Below, one piece after another: positions 16,130 to 25,338 of a DNA stretch of 37,234 bases (the stretch's first letter is position 1; every line of letters begins with the position of its first letter). The stretch covers positions 1 to 37,234 of the forward strand of contig BJHQ01000027.1 of the NCBI GenBank assembly GCA_014193115.1. The letters are read 5' to 3'. The DNA is from Planctomycetota bacterium. Its GTDB lineage: Bacteria; Planctomycetota; UBA11346. The translations under genes were made by a program, and so were the position numbers. The notes beneath the pieces are model-generated. The model saw nothing but the letters and a program-made list of their open reading frames with translations. It was not told where the DNA came from and did no database searches.

Positions 16130-19100
16130 ATGCAAAAGCCCATCATGAATCCACGGATGATCGCTGTTTGGTGCTTGCTCTTGTGCGCCAGCGTGCCCTG
16201 TGCTGCGCTCGACACGATTACCGTGATTTCAGAAAGTTCGACCGCGAACGAAGCCGGTGAAGTGCCGGGACGCTTCCGCATCACGCGCACCGGAACGACC
16301 GGCAACCTGCCGGTTATCTTTAAGATTGCGTCGAGCGTTGCCACTCCTGCCTATCGGCCCGGATTCCTGACCGTCGTCACCGCCGGCAGCACAAGCGCCA
16401 TTTCAGTGCGCACGCCCGCACCTGGTTTCAATGTCGAGCTACGCACGGACGACTGGATTTCCATTGGCACCACCCATTTCCAAGTAGCAGCCAACGTGAC
16501 AGTGACCGACGTGGCCACCCCGGTCACTTTGAAATCATCGGTGCCCAATGGCCTTCCAATCGACACGGAAGTGACCTTGCCGATCCGCAGGACCTCGGTT
16601 CCTGGGTATCCGAACTATGTCCACACAGATATGGACTTCGAGCCGCTGACCCTCGCCGGGACGGGCATATCGCCGGTACAAGGGTCAATGACCAAGTTTT
16701 CCGTAGACATCGCACCCGGTACGGCATCCACCCTGGTCCTGGTCCAGCCGATCGACGACAAGGCGATCGAAGGCAATGAACCGATTGTCCTGACCTTAAA
16801 CGATGATCCTGGATACGTGCTCGGATCGCGGTTCAGTTCGACCATTACGCTGGCCGATGATGATACTCTCGGACAATGGTCCATCCCTGATGTATCAGCT
16901 ACTGAATATTTGGCTGGGACGACTGCCGGAGCCGATTTCGAGGCGGTGTTTCGCTTCAGCTATGATTGGTGGAATATTGAGCGTTGGTCATCAATTGAGA
17001 TAGGCGGTACTGCTGGATCGTCCGACTATGATTTTGCTTTTATGTATCGTCACGATGGAGGGAGTGTCATAGAAGCATTGATAGAAAATTCAGGGAGTGG
17101 ATATGCGTCTGTGCCACAAATTACTGTTGATCCAGCATCCTGTCCAACCCGAATCACGTCGATTCGCTTGAGCAGTCGTGGATCTGGTTATCGCTCCCCG
17201 CCTCTTGTACAATTCAATGGTGGCTCTCCGCAACGTGTTGCGCGTGCTGTGGCGGTTGTCGACCAGCTCGGATCAATCGATCGATTGATCCTGGTCGATG
17301 GTGGCGAAGGTTACTCAACGTTGCCAGCGCGGCAACCAACCGTATCGATTATTCGCACCGATGGTTTGAGTGGCGTTGATGCAGTTGTTGATCTCGTGAC
17401 CATGGAAATTCCTGAATTCAGAGCGACCATGCAGGTTGTGGGCATTGAAGACCTTCCCTTTTCGGTACACGGATTGTCATCTGCACCGGAAATTACCATC
17501 CAAGGTGGCGGGGGGATAGGAGCGACGGCCACTGCGACATTGGATCCCACGACAAAGGTCATGAGTTTCTTTGTTACTGCGGCAGGTAAAGGGTACGACG
17601 CTCAGCCGAATGTGGGTTACATAGACGGGTTAGGTATTTTTCATACCTTGACAAACAATGTGAGCTTGTCTCTGGAGCGGGTGTTCGTCTTGAACGGTGG
17701 GGCGGGTTGTATCTCTCAACCTATCATTTCTGTAGATCCGCCTACTATGGCTGGTGGCATCAATGCTTCGATCAGCGCTCGTATTGCTACCGGTGCTAGC
17801 CCGAACGCTCCTTTGCCCGGGGCAGTTCCAGATGATTCGGGCGATGATTTACTTGATCGCCGAACAGTTGGTTGGACCTTCAATAGCGCCGGGTCTCGGT
17901 TTCTGCCGGGAGAGGATGATAGCAGTTTGAATGCTATTGCCACGTACGGGGATGGGAAAAAGAACCATTCCACCTTGGCGTTGGTGAAAGGAACGGCAGG
18001 ATTCCTGTCGAGGGGCGATGCCATCCAAATCGCCGGTTTATCCAAATTATACCGAATAACCAATGTCGATGGGAATATTATTTCCGTTTTCCCATCGCTG
18101 GAGACTGATGTTAATGCAGATTCGAGCGTAAGTAACATCATATCAATAGCAGGATCGGCAGATCGTCATACGACCAATCTCATTCCGTACGATGGGGGAT
18201 ATACGTCGGATTCCTCTGCTCGCCGAATTTGCCAGTCGAACTCTAGCGCTGTTGCATATTGGGGTCTTGAATATGTCGTGACTCCGAAAAACGATACGAC
18301 TCCGGAAGCATCTGAGTCGGTGACCTTGCGAGTTTTTGGAAGCACGGATTTTCTGATATCTGATCCTACAATCGCAACAATACTTATCGCCGATGACGAC
18401 AGCACTGCTGATATAATAACCATATCCGATGCGAGCGAGCCGAATCAGGCTGGGCAGGTCAAGATCACCTTGAGTGCTGCTTTACCAGTCGATGTCGAGA
18501 TTCCTTTCGCCGTTTCGTCATCAGCGACCTCTGGTGCAGGTTTTGCTACACTTGGCGTCGATTGCATAGATTTCACGACAAACGGATTGGTCGGTTCGAT
18601 CACGATTCCAGCTGGTCAAACATCGGTGGTCATCACCGTCGACCCGATTGCAGACAACAATGATGAGGGTTCAGAACGGTTGACCATCACTCTTATTGAA
18701 TCAAAAGATTATCTTCTCGCCGGCGCTGACGGGAGCAAAACGAATCCTTCGGCAACGGTCAACATCATTGACCGTCAAGGAGAAGTTGGGCTGGCGGTGT
18801 CCCCCTTGCAATTCGATAGCCAAAACAAGGAAATCGTCAGCGATCTGGATGGGGTCGCGGCAGAGTCCATGGGTGTGCCGGACAAGGCCCAAGTCCGCGT
18901 TCTCTTTGCAGACCAAAGCGCGATCAACTCGGCGCCCTTCGGAGTTCGCTACTCGGTCGTCGCTGGGTCGACGGCAACAGCAGGTTCAGATTACAAAATA
19001 TTATCCGGGGTGATGACCATCCCGACTGGACAGCTCCGGGCAACGTTGACAACAGTCGCGAACGGATCTGATACCGCGATCAATGTCAAGCTTGATGCAG

Positions 19101-21703
19101 GAACAAGAACCCTGCAAGCAGGGGAATTTATTTTAGTTGGCGGAGAGCTGTACCGGGTCCAAACGGCTGTCATCCTCGGGACTACTGCGGCGAGCATACC
19201 GCTTACCAGTGCGCTGCTGTCCCCGACTCCAGCTGGTGAAGCGGTGGGCTTGGAAATTCGCGATACTGTTGGGAGCCCGATTGTCATATCCATAGAACCG
19301 GTTGATGACCAGATTGTTGAAGGAGATGAAATCGTGGTCGTTTCTTTATCAGCCGGCGCTGGGTACAGCATCGCGCAGGGGGCATCCAATGCGCTGATCA
19401 CGATCCGCGATGACGAACCGGTGCTGAAGATCAAGGTTGAAGGAAATAATCCGGTGGAATACCTGGTTGGCGATTCCCGGTCGCAAGGCAAATTCGTGGT
19501 GTCGTACAATGGAGTTCCGCTCGGAACGCCATTGCGTCGTGCGATCCCGTTTACGATCTCAATTGAATCGTCGAGTACAGCCACGGAAGGTCTGGATTAC
19601 AGCGCGCTTTCCCGGAGTTATGTGGTCCCAGCAAACAGCCTGAGTGTTGAGATACCAGTCAGCGTGATTGACGATGATTTGGTTGAGCCTGCCGAAACCA
19701 TCATTGTCAAACTGGTCAAGGTCGGGACGAGTCCTGGTTATGACGTGGGCGCCGGCGATACTGGGGTCGCCACCATGACCATCGGTGACAACGAACCGGT
19801 GGTCGGAATCAAAGCGGAATCATCACAAGGTTTTGAGGGTGGCACAGGACCGAGTTTCAGGGTAGTCAACTTGACATCAAGTGGTGGTGGCAATTTGTTG
19901 GCAAAAAACCTGGATGTTTCCATTGCTGTTGACGGCTTGAGCACTGTGACCCTGTCGGGTTCCGACCAGGACATCCAATCGATTCCATCATTTGTCACCA
20001 TTCCCGCATCAGCGAACGAGAGCCTCCCGGTCGTGGTGGTGCCGATCGATGACACGTTGGTCGAAGGAGATGAAACGATCATCGTCAAAATAGTTGCGGG
20101 TACCCGGTACACGGTCGATGGAATCCAGAACGTAGTCACTTTGCGCCTGAGCGATAACATCGAGCCAACTCTTTCAGTTATCAAGACACAGGATGGAATT
20201 GAGGGGTCCGTGAATGCGGTTTTCAGGATCATTTCCGATGTTGCTCCTCCAGTTGGTGTGCTGGCGACCCTTGAATTCACTGGGACTGCGACTGCTGGTG
20301 TCGACTACACTATCGGCGTTCCAATAATCGCTGCGGGCACCACCTTTGTAGACCTGGTTGCGATCGTCGTGGATGATGCGGAATTCGAAGCCCTGACCGA
20401 AACCATCACTGCAACCTTGAAGCAATCGACTCCGCCACGTTATTTCATCTCAGCGACCCAATCCAGTGCCACGGCGACGATCACTGATGATGAACCGCTG
20501 GTCAGTGTCGCTGCGGTGATCCCGGCTGCCCCAGGCGTTCCTCTGGCTGAGCCGGCCACAAATGGCGCTTTCACGATCTCGCGGAATCCGAGTTCGGTCA
20601 ACAAGGCGATCACCGTCAACTTCGAGATCGTCCAGGATGCGACCACCCAGGCAATCGAAGGCACGGATTTCCAGGCCATTCCTCGAACAGTGAGCCTTCC
20701 TGCCGGCGTGACCTCGGTCAATGTGCCAGTGATCGTGATCGATGATCTGCTCGTTGAGGATTCCGCGAACGAAAAGGTGATCCTGACCCTTCAGGATTCG
20801 CCTGCTCCTATTACCTATAAGGTGGATGGGACCAAACGAACCGCCCAATTGATCATCCTCGACGATGAACCGATGGTCGGATTCGCCAGTCCGGTGGCCA
20901 CCGCATCTGAACCTGCGACGAACGCAACGGTGACGTTACAGCGTCTGGCAGGCTCGTCAGCCGTACCGTTAACGATCGTTCTTGAGGTCGACTCGTCCAG
21001 TACTGCGACAGTCGGTGCAGATGTCGCTGCCTTCCCGCTTTCGGTGTCCATGCCGGCAGGGATCGATTCCGTTGCCTTTTCAGTAAACGTGCTGGATGAC
21101 AATTTGGTTGAGTCCCAAGAGAAGCTCGTCATCGTCCTGGTAAAGACCAGCGCCTATTCACTGTCGCCCGATCGCGGATCGGTTCGGGTCAATATCAATG
21201 ATGATGACGGCGCTGGCGGGGTGCTGTCCGTGTCGCTCGTGCGCGATGCGACCGAACCGAACCAGTCTGGGGCGGTGCGGCTCGCATACGCTCCTCCAGC
21301 AGGAGGCCTTCGCGGAACCTTCTCGGTTCCTTTTGTGATTGGCGCTTCTTCGACGGCAATCGAAGGTCTTGATTATTTTGGACTTCCGCGTTCCGTTACC
21401 TTCGGGCCGGGTCAAACCGAAGTGATCATTGAAATCGCTCCGATACCGGATTTTGTTTCGGAAGGCGACGAGACTGTCAGATTCGTCATTGATGATGGAC
21501 CGACCTGGACTGCTGGCGGATCCAAATTAGTCGACTTGACCATTCACAATTTTGACTCCGGATCGGGCAAACCGCCCATTGCGGAAGCAAATACCAGCTC
21601 AGCCAGCAATGGCTGCGGCTTAGGCGGAGGCCTTGGTTTGCTCGGGATCGGTCTGCTGATCGCGTTTGGGCGGTCCGGCACTCGTCGCCGTGACCAGCGC
21701 TGA
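16130..21703 (+). CDS. Giant secreted Calx-beta repeat protein with Cys-containing C-terminal sorting-like tail
   Basis: The start is uncertain among ATGs at 16130, 16145 and 16157; all precede a signal peptide (MIAVWCLLLCASVPCAA). About 1857 residues. Roughly ten Calx-beta-like units are recognised by the motif ID/DD..VEGDE..V.L followed by Y......TI.DDEP, as in VEGDEIVVVSL, VEPAETIIVKL and VEGDETIIVKI; such domains bind calcium and build extended extracellular rods. Between the first and second units (about 16890-18290) lies an insert with GxGYxxxP motifs (GSGYASVP, GSGYRSPP, GEGYSTLP, GKGYDAQP) in visibly lower-GC DNA. The tail has NGCGLGGG, a hydrophobic stretch and RRR, like the metalloprotease at 31792. 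An adhesive or surface structural role is inferred. Confidence 0.85.
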   Translation: MQKPIMNPRMIAVWCLLLCASVPCAALDTITVISESSTANEAGEVPGRFRITRTGTTGNLPVIFKIASSVATPAYRPGFLTVVTAGSTSAISVRTPAPGFNVELRTDDWISIGTTHFQVAANVTVTDVATPVTLKSSVPNGLPIDTEVTLPIRRTSVPGYPNYVHTDMDFEPLTLAGTGISPVQGSMTKFSVDIAPGTASTLVLVQPIDDKAIEGNEPIVLTLNDDPGYVLGSRFSSTITLADDDTLGQWSIPDVSATEYLAGTTAGADFEAVFRFSYDWWNIERWSSIEIGGTAGSSDYDFAFMYRHDGGSVIEALIENSGSGYASVPQITVDPASCPTRITSIRLSSRGSGYRSPPLVQFNGGSPQRVARAVAVVDQLGSIDRLILVDGGEGYSTLPARQPTVSIIRTDGLSGVDAVVDLVTMEIPEFRATMQVVGIEDLPFSVHGLSSAPEITIQGGGGIGATATATLDPTTKVMSFFVTAAGKGYDAQPNVGYIDGLGIFHTLTNNVSLSLERVFVLNGGAGCISQPIISVDPPTMAGGINASISARIATGASPNAPLPGAVPDDSGDDLLDRRTVGWTFNSAGSRFLPGEDDSSLNAIATYGDGKKNHSTLALVKGTAGFLSRGDAIQIAGLSKLYRITNVDGNIISVFPSLETDVNADSSVSNIISIAGSADRHTTNLIPYDGGYTSDSSARRICQSNSSAVAYWGLEYVVTPKNDTTPEASESVTLRVFGSTDFLISDPTIATILIADDDSTADIITISDASEPNQAGQVKITLSAALPVDVEIPFAVSSSATSGAGFATLGVDCIDFTTNGLVGSITIPAGQTSVVITVDPIADNNDEGSERLTITLIESKDYLLAGADGSKTNPSATVNIIDRQGEVGLAVSPLQFDSQNKEIVSDLDGVAAESMGVPDKAQVRVLFADQSAINSAPFGVRYSVVAGSTATAGSDYKILSGVMTIPTGQLRATLTTVANGSDTAINVKLDAGTRTLQAGEFILVGGELYRVQTAVILGTTAASIPLTSALLSPTPAGEAVGLEIRDTVGSPIVISIEPVDDQIVEGDEIVVVSLSAGAGYSIAQGASNALITIRDDEPVLKIKVEGNNPVEYLVGDSRSQGKFVVSYNGVPLGTPLRRAIPFTISIESSSTATEGLDYSALSRSYVVPANSLSVEIPVSVIDDDLVEPAETIIVKLVKVGTSPGYDVGAGDTGVATMTIGDNEPVVGIKAESSQGFEGGTGPSFRVVNLTSSGGGNLLAKNLDVSIAVDGLSTVTLSGSDQDIQSIPSFVTIPASANESLPVVVVPIDDTLVEGDETIIVKIVAGTRYTVDGIQNVVTLRLSDNIEPTLSVIKTQDGIEGSVNAVFRIISDVAPPVGVLATLEFTGTATAGVDYTIGVPIIAAGTTFVDLVAIVVDDAEFEALTETITATLKQSTPPRYFISATQSSATATITDDEPLVSVAAVIPAAPGVPLAEPATNGAFTISRNPSSVNKAITVNFEIVQDATTQAIEGTDFQAIPRTVSLPAGVTSVNVPVIVIDDLLVEDSANEKVILTLQDSPAPITYKVDGTKRTAQLIILDDEPMVGFASPVATASEPATNATVTLQRLAGSSAVPLTIVLEVDSSSTATVGADVAAFPLSVSMPAGIDSVAFSVNVLDDNLVESQEKLVIVLVKTSAYSLSPDRGSVRVNINDDDGAGGVLSVSLVRDATEPNQSGAVRLAYAPPAGGLRGTFSVPFVIGASSTAIEGLDYFGLPRSVTFGPGQTEVIIEIAPIPDFVSEGDETVRFVIDDGPTWTAGGSKLVDLTIHNFDSGSGKPPIAEANTSSASNGCGLGGGLGLLGIGLLIAFGRSGTRRRDQR

Positions 21704-21910
21704 CCTTCAGCAACCGGTTCACTCGCAAAGGAATTTCCTGCCTGAGTAGGCGAGCTCGGTTTACAGAAATTGATGGCCCTGATTGAGCACCCAATGGCAG
21801 CCGTGGTGGACTTCCGCGGGACGGTATCAGCAACGAGCCCTGCTTCGTCCCGCGAGCTCACCCCGTTGCCCACGCGACGGGCGGGGCCGTGCGCGAAGGC
21901 CTGATTCTGC
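21704..21910. other. Intergenic region with two 9-bp inverted repeats
   Basis: CGCGGGACG at 21815-21823 pairs with CGTCCCGCG at 21846-21854. GACGGGCGG at 21876-21884 pairs with CCGCCCGTC at 21914-21922, which reaches into the end of the small minus-strand frame. They lie between convergent frames, so they could serve as bidirectional transcription ends, although no T-tracts follow. No gene was recognised here. Confidence 0.35.
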
Positions 21911-22132
21911 TTACCGCCCGTCCGGCCAGACCTTGCGGATGCCGAAGCGCCCGGTGAGCCGGCAATCGTCAATCAGGCGGTTAACCGCTGCATGACCATG
22001 CTGGGCGGTGACGATGAGCAGGATGCGGTCGATGACCATGGCGGGATAGGCGTGGTCGTCGGGCAGGCCACGCAGCAGGCGTTCGGCCTCGGCCAGGCTT
22101 AGGGAATCAGCTGCGGGCATGACGACATGCAT
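21911..22132 (-). CDS. Possible small protein, 73 residues, unknown
   Basis: This frame starts at 22132 (or at an internal ATG at 22120) and lies in the gap upstream of the radical SAM gene, divergent from it. The translation has balanced composition and helical periodicity, for example SLSLAEAERLLRGLPDD and YPAMVIDRILLIVTAQ, and ends RFGIRKVWPDGR, unlike the Arg/Pro/Ser-rich shadows seen elsewhere. No family is recognised and no strong ribosome binding site is visible. The frame stays open far to the right across the opposite strand of the radical SAM gene, but that part is a GC-driven shadow. Confidence 0.45.
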   Translation of the reverse strand: MHVVMPAADSLSLAEAERLLRGLPDDHAYPAMVIDRILLIVTAQHGHAAVNRLIDDCRLTGRFGIRKVWPDGR

Positions 22133-22204
22133 GCTGCGCCGGCGTCGGGGCGGACAAGGCCGGGCGGTTCCTCGCGCCCGATGATGGCCTAGGGTCCCCC
22201 CGCG

Positions 22205-24304
22205 ATGAGCGACCCCGCCGATTCCCACCCATTGCCGATGAGCCGCACCGAAATGCGCGATTGGTGGGGCTGGGATGAACTCGATATACTGCTGGTCAAT
22301 GGCGATGCGTACGTCGATCATCCGTCCTTCGGCATTGCTCTCATCGGACGCGCCCTGGTCGCCGCCGGTTTCCGCACCGGCATCGTGGCGCAACCGCAGT
22401 GCGACGAGGATTTCCTGCTCATGGGCCGGCCGCGACTGTTCGCCGGGGTCAGCGCGGGCAACATCGATTCGATGTTGAATCACTACACTGCCGCGCGCAA
22501 ACCCCGGCGGCAGGATCATTACTCGCCTGGCGGCAAGGCCGGCCTGCGCCCCGACCGCGCCACCATCGTCTACACCGGCACGGTGAAGAAGCTGTTCAAG
22601 GGTCTGCCGGTGGTGATCGGCGGCGTTGAGGCCAGCCTGCGCCGCCTCGCCCATTGGGACCACTGGTCGGGCACCATGCGCCGGTCGATGCTCGCCGACA
22701 GCAAGGCCGACCTGCTCTGCTACGGCATGGCCGAGGCCCAGATCCTGGAGATCGCCCATCGCCTGAAAACCGGCGAATCGATCAAGGAGATGACCGACAT
22801 CCGCGGCACCTGCTGGATGGCCAACAACCGCTCGGCGATCTCCGATCCCTTCGCGCGTGGCCAGGTCGACACGCCATCGTACACCGAAATCAAAACCGAC
22901 CTGCGCCGGTTCGCCGACGGCGAACGCATTCATTTCCTGGAGCAGGATCCGGCGCGCGGTCGCATGGTGGTGCAGGCCACCGACGCACGATTCGTGGTAC
23001 AGAACCCGCCGGCGCGGCCGCTGGGTGAAGTCGAGCTCGACCTCATCTACGCCCACCCCTACACCCGGCGTGAGCATCCCGCCTACGTTGCCGGGGTGCC
23101 CGCACTGGAAACGGTGCGCACCTCGATCGTCACCCATCGCGGCTGCGTCGCGAACTGCAATTTCTGTTCGATCGTCTACCACCAGGGCAAGGACATCCAG
23201 AACCGCAGTGTCGATTCCGTGGTTGCCGAAGCCGAGCGCATCGCGAGCCAACCTGGTTTTACCGGCACGATCAGCGACGTCGGCGGCCCGAGCGCAAACA
23301 TGTTCCGGATGCGCTGCGGCAAGATGCGCAAGTTCGGATCCTGCGTCCATCGCGACTGCCTGCTGCCCACCCCGTGCCCAAGCCTGGAAAGCGGCGTCGG
23401 CGAAAACCTGGACGCGCTGCGCCGCATCCGCGCCCTGCCGGGCGTGAAGCACACCTTCATCCAGTCCGGCATCCGCTACGATTTGGCGCTACGCGACGGC
23501 GACGAGTACATCGACGAGGTCGCGCGCCACCATGTCTCCGGCATCATGAAGGTCGCCCCCGAGGCCACCGACGATCGTGTCCTGACGTTGATGAACAAAC
23601 CGCGCTTCGACGTCTTCCGCCGTTTCAAGCAACGTTTCCTGCTCGCTACAAAAAAGGCGGGGAAGAAGCAGTTCATCACTGAATACCTCATCGCCGGCCA
23701 TCCCGGCTGCGATACCGGCACCATGGCCGAAACTGCGGCGACCCTGCGCCGCGAGGGCATGCAGCCCGACCAGGTGCAGGAATTCGTCCCCATCCCGATG
23801 ACGATCTCGACTGCGATGCACGTCAGCGGCCTTGATCCGTTCACCATGCAGCCGATCGCCACGATCACAGGCGATCGCGAACGCCGCATGCAGAAGGCTC
23901 TCATTCACAGCGGCAAACCCGACAATCGCAAACTGGTCCTGGAAGCCCTGCAAAAGACCGGGCGGATGGATCTCGCCGACGCGCTGCTTGGCGACGGTAC
24001 GGGTGGCAGCGGCACGAAAGGCAGCGAATTTGCGACCCGCGCCAAGAAGGGGGGCTATTTCGGTCCCACGTTCATGGCCGGCGGCGGCGACAGCGTGGTC
24101 GATGAGGACGAAGCCCGCATCGAGGACGAACTCGACGCCCACGACGGCCACTTCCCTGACCCGCGCCAGCCCACCACCTTGGCCTGCGGCACCCGCGTTC
24201 CGACCCATCTCGCCCAGGCAGCCCAGCGCGGCGGCTTCAATCCGAGCTGGCAGGGGAAGAAGAAGACCAGCACCGTGAAACCGCTGCGCGGCAAACGGCG
24301 GTAG
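22205..24304 (+). CDS. ygiQ: YgiQ-family radical SAM protein
   Basis: This 699-residue protein belongs to the large YgiQ (UPF0313) group of radical S-adenosylmethionine enzymes, whose reaction is not established. The 4Fe-4S binding motif is C314-x3-C318-x2-C321 in HRGCVANCNFCSIV. It is preceded by the family's N-terminal domain (MRDWWGWDELDILLVNGDAYVDHP begins near residue 17), with the typical GGVEASLRR and HYD-like elements. It is followed by the barrel (SDVGGPSANMF, SGIMKVAPEATD) and a C-terminal DUF3362-like extension ending in a Lys/Arg-rich tail. Length is normal. It converges on the phosphatase gene at 24402. No partner gene for a pathway is evident nearby. Confidence 0.92.
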   Translation: MSDPADSHPLPMSRTEMRDWWGWDELDILLVNGDAYVDHPSFGIALIGRALVAAGFRTGIVAQPQCDEDFLLMGRPRLFAGVSAGNIDSMLNHYTAARKPRRQDHYSPGGKAGLRPDRATIVYTGTVKKLFKGLPVVIGGVEASLRRLAHWDHWSGTMRRSMLADSKADLLCYGMAEAQILEIAHRLKTGESIKEMTDIRGTCWMANNRSAISDPFARGQVDTPSYTEIKTDLRRFADGERIHFLEQDPARGRMVVQATDARFVVQNPPARPLGEVELDLIYAHPYTRREHPAYVAGVPALETVRTSIVTHRGCVANCNFCSIVYHQGKDIQNRSVDSVVAEAERIASQPGFTGTISDVGGPSANMFRMRCGKMRKFGSCVHRDCLLPTPCPSLESGVGENLDALRRIRALPGVKHTFIQSGIRYDLALRDGDEYIDEVARHHVSGIMKVAPEATDDRVLTLMNKPRFDVFRRFKQRFLLATKKAGKKQFITEYLIAGHPGCDTGTMAETAATLRREGMQPDQVQEFVPIPMTISTAMHVSGLDPFTMQPIATITGDRERRMQKALIHSGKPDNRKLVLEALQKTGRMDLADALLGDGTGGSGTKGSEFATRAKKGGYFGPTFMAGGGDSVVDEDEARIEDELDAHDGHFPDPRQPTTLACGTRVPTHLAQAAQRGGFNPSWQGKKKTSTVKPLRGKRR

Positions 24305-24401
24305 GGGAGCCGCCGCCCCAGATCACGACCCTGGGACCGTCACGTGCTTGCCGGTGCATGACCGGGATGGTCTCGGAGTTTGCACATCGACCTCACAGGA
24401 C

Positions 24402-24731
24402 TTACTGACGGCCCGGAGGACCGAGGATTGATGTCAACGCATCGTGCAGTTCAGCAGCCAGGGCAGGATCGCCTGGGCTGAACTCGTCGGGAACGGAGGC
24501 ATCGACGATGGGCGGAAGGTCACCGGTGAACGTGTCCCGAATCCACCGGGCATGTGCTGGCTCGAAGACGATGACCTGATCGGCCCACACCAGGTCATCC
24601 GTGCTCAGCTGGTGCGCGGCGCGCTCGTTGATCCCTGCCGAGCGGACCGACAAGCCTGGTGTGCGTCGATACAGCATGGCAGCGGTGACGCTGCGCGCCT
24701 TGTTCAGCGTGCAGACGAAGAGGACGTTCAT
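24402..24731 (-). CDS. Small low-molecular-weight-type protein tyrosine phosphatase
   Basis: This 109-residue protein has the P-loop C7-TLNKA-R13 (C-x5-R) right at the N-terminus (MNVLFVCTLNKARS), as in low-molecular-weight phosphotyrosine phosphatases. The C-terminal VPDEFSPGDPAL resembles the acid-loop region of the short COG4551-type group, whose members are about 110 residues, so it is not a truncation of a 150-residue enzyme. The ATG at 24731 overlaps the stop of the upstream DUF1294 gene by four bases, which indicates translational coupling. A longer frame reading through from upstream on the same strand is not needed and has atypical composition. Substrate unknown; phosphatase activity is inferred from the intact loop. 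Confidence 0.85.
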   Translation of the reverse strand: MNVLFVCTLNKARSVTAAMLYRRTPGLSVRSAGINERAAHQLSTDDLVWADQVIVFEPAHARWIRDTFTGDLPPIVDASVPDEFSPGDPALAAELHDALTSILGPPGRQ

Positions 24732-25009
24732 GCCAGCCGCACCACGAAAGCCCAAACAATGAGATGCAGGACGACGATCAGCCAGAAAACGATCTGGTAG
24801 CTGAGTTTGGCGTTTTTGTGGTGCAGCAGCCGCTGAGCCAGGAAGGCGCCTGGCCAGCCACCGAACAGTTCGAGGGCATGGAGGGTAGCCTCGGACGTCC
24901 TCGGTGACCCACGCCGGGCCGCCCGCTTGTCGATCGCATACGCGATGCTGGCCGCCAGGCTCATGATCAAGTAGACCACGCCTACCAACAGCATCCAGGT
25001 TTGTGGCAT
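24728..25009 (-). CDS. DUF1294 family small membrane protein
   Basis: This 93-residue protein has an N-terminal membrane helix (MLLVGVVYLIMSLAASIAYA), a basic cytoplasmic loop (DKRAARRGSPRTSE), a conserved segment ELFGGWPGAFLAQRLLHHK, and a C-terminal membrane helix (IVFWLIVVLHLIVWAFVV). The GGWPGA..AQ...HK pattern is the hallmark of DUF1294, often found alone or fused to cold-shock domains; the function is unknown. It overlaps the phosphatase gene by four bases, and a stop in another frame (25015-25017) lies 5 bp upstream of its start, so an additional gene may once have preceded it in the same transcript. Confidence 0.88.
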   Translation of the reverse strand: MPQTWMLLVGVVYLIMSLAASIAYAIDKRAARRGSPRTSEATLHALELFGGWPGAFLAQRLLHHKNAKLSYQIVFWLIVVLHLIVWAFVVRLA

Positions 25010-25014
25010 GATGA

Positions 25015-25305
25015 TCAGCTTTTCGTGTGCGCTGGCATTTCAACGGCCGTCGCCAGTAGTCCCCGAGCCCGGGACACCAGGGCCGCGATAGAGCCGCCGC
25101 AATCCATCTGGTTGTCATGTAGCGCCTGATCACGGCGATGACGCGCGGCGTGACCGGTTCTGCCGCCTGTGACGCCGCCGCTGAGAGCAGCCGTCGGCCG
25201 CTGGCCATCTCGTAGAAGGAGATGCCGGGCACGGCCTTGACCTCATCGGACGGAGGGCCGGTTCCGGAGACGCCGCGACGCAGCCCGCACCGCAGGTCCA
25301 GCAAG
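25015..25305 (-). pseudogene. Possible frameshifted gene remnant upstream of the DUF1294 gene
   Basis: On the minus strand, a frame with strongly GC-biased third positions reads from about 25305 through SDEVKAVPGISFYEMASGRR and VTPRVIAVIRRYM. A second frame then looks coding (MDCGGSIAALVSRARG...MPAHTKS) and ends with TGA at 25015-25017, 5 bp before the DUF1294 start. A single frameshift near 25115 would join them. No homologue is recognised and no convincing start is seen, so this may also be non-coding spacer. Confidence 0.28.
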
Positions 25306-25338
25306 ACAACAGTGAAAGTCAGCTATGGATCGTCTCTA

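Noticed and set aside
22133..23452. Extension of the small minus-strand frame to 513 residues
   Set aside because: The part beyond 22132 lies opposite the radical SAM gene and has shadow composition; only the last 73 residues look natural.
24732..25304. N-terminal extension of the phosphatase to 300 residues
   Set aside because: It crosses the DUF1294 gene in another frame; the P-loop Cys must be near the N-terminus, and the ATGA overlap gives a natural start.
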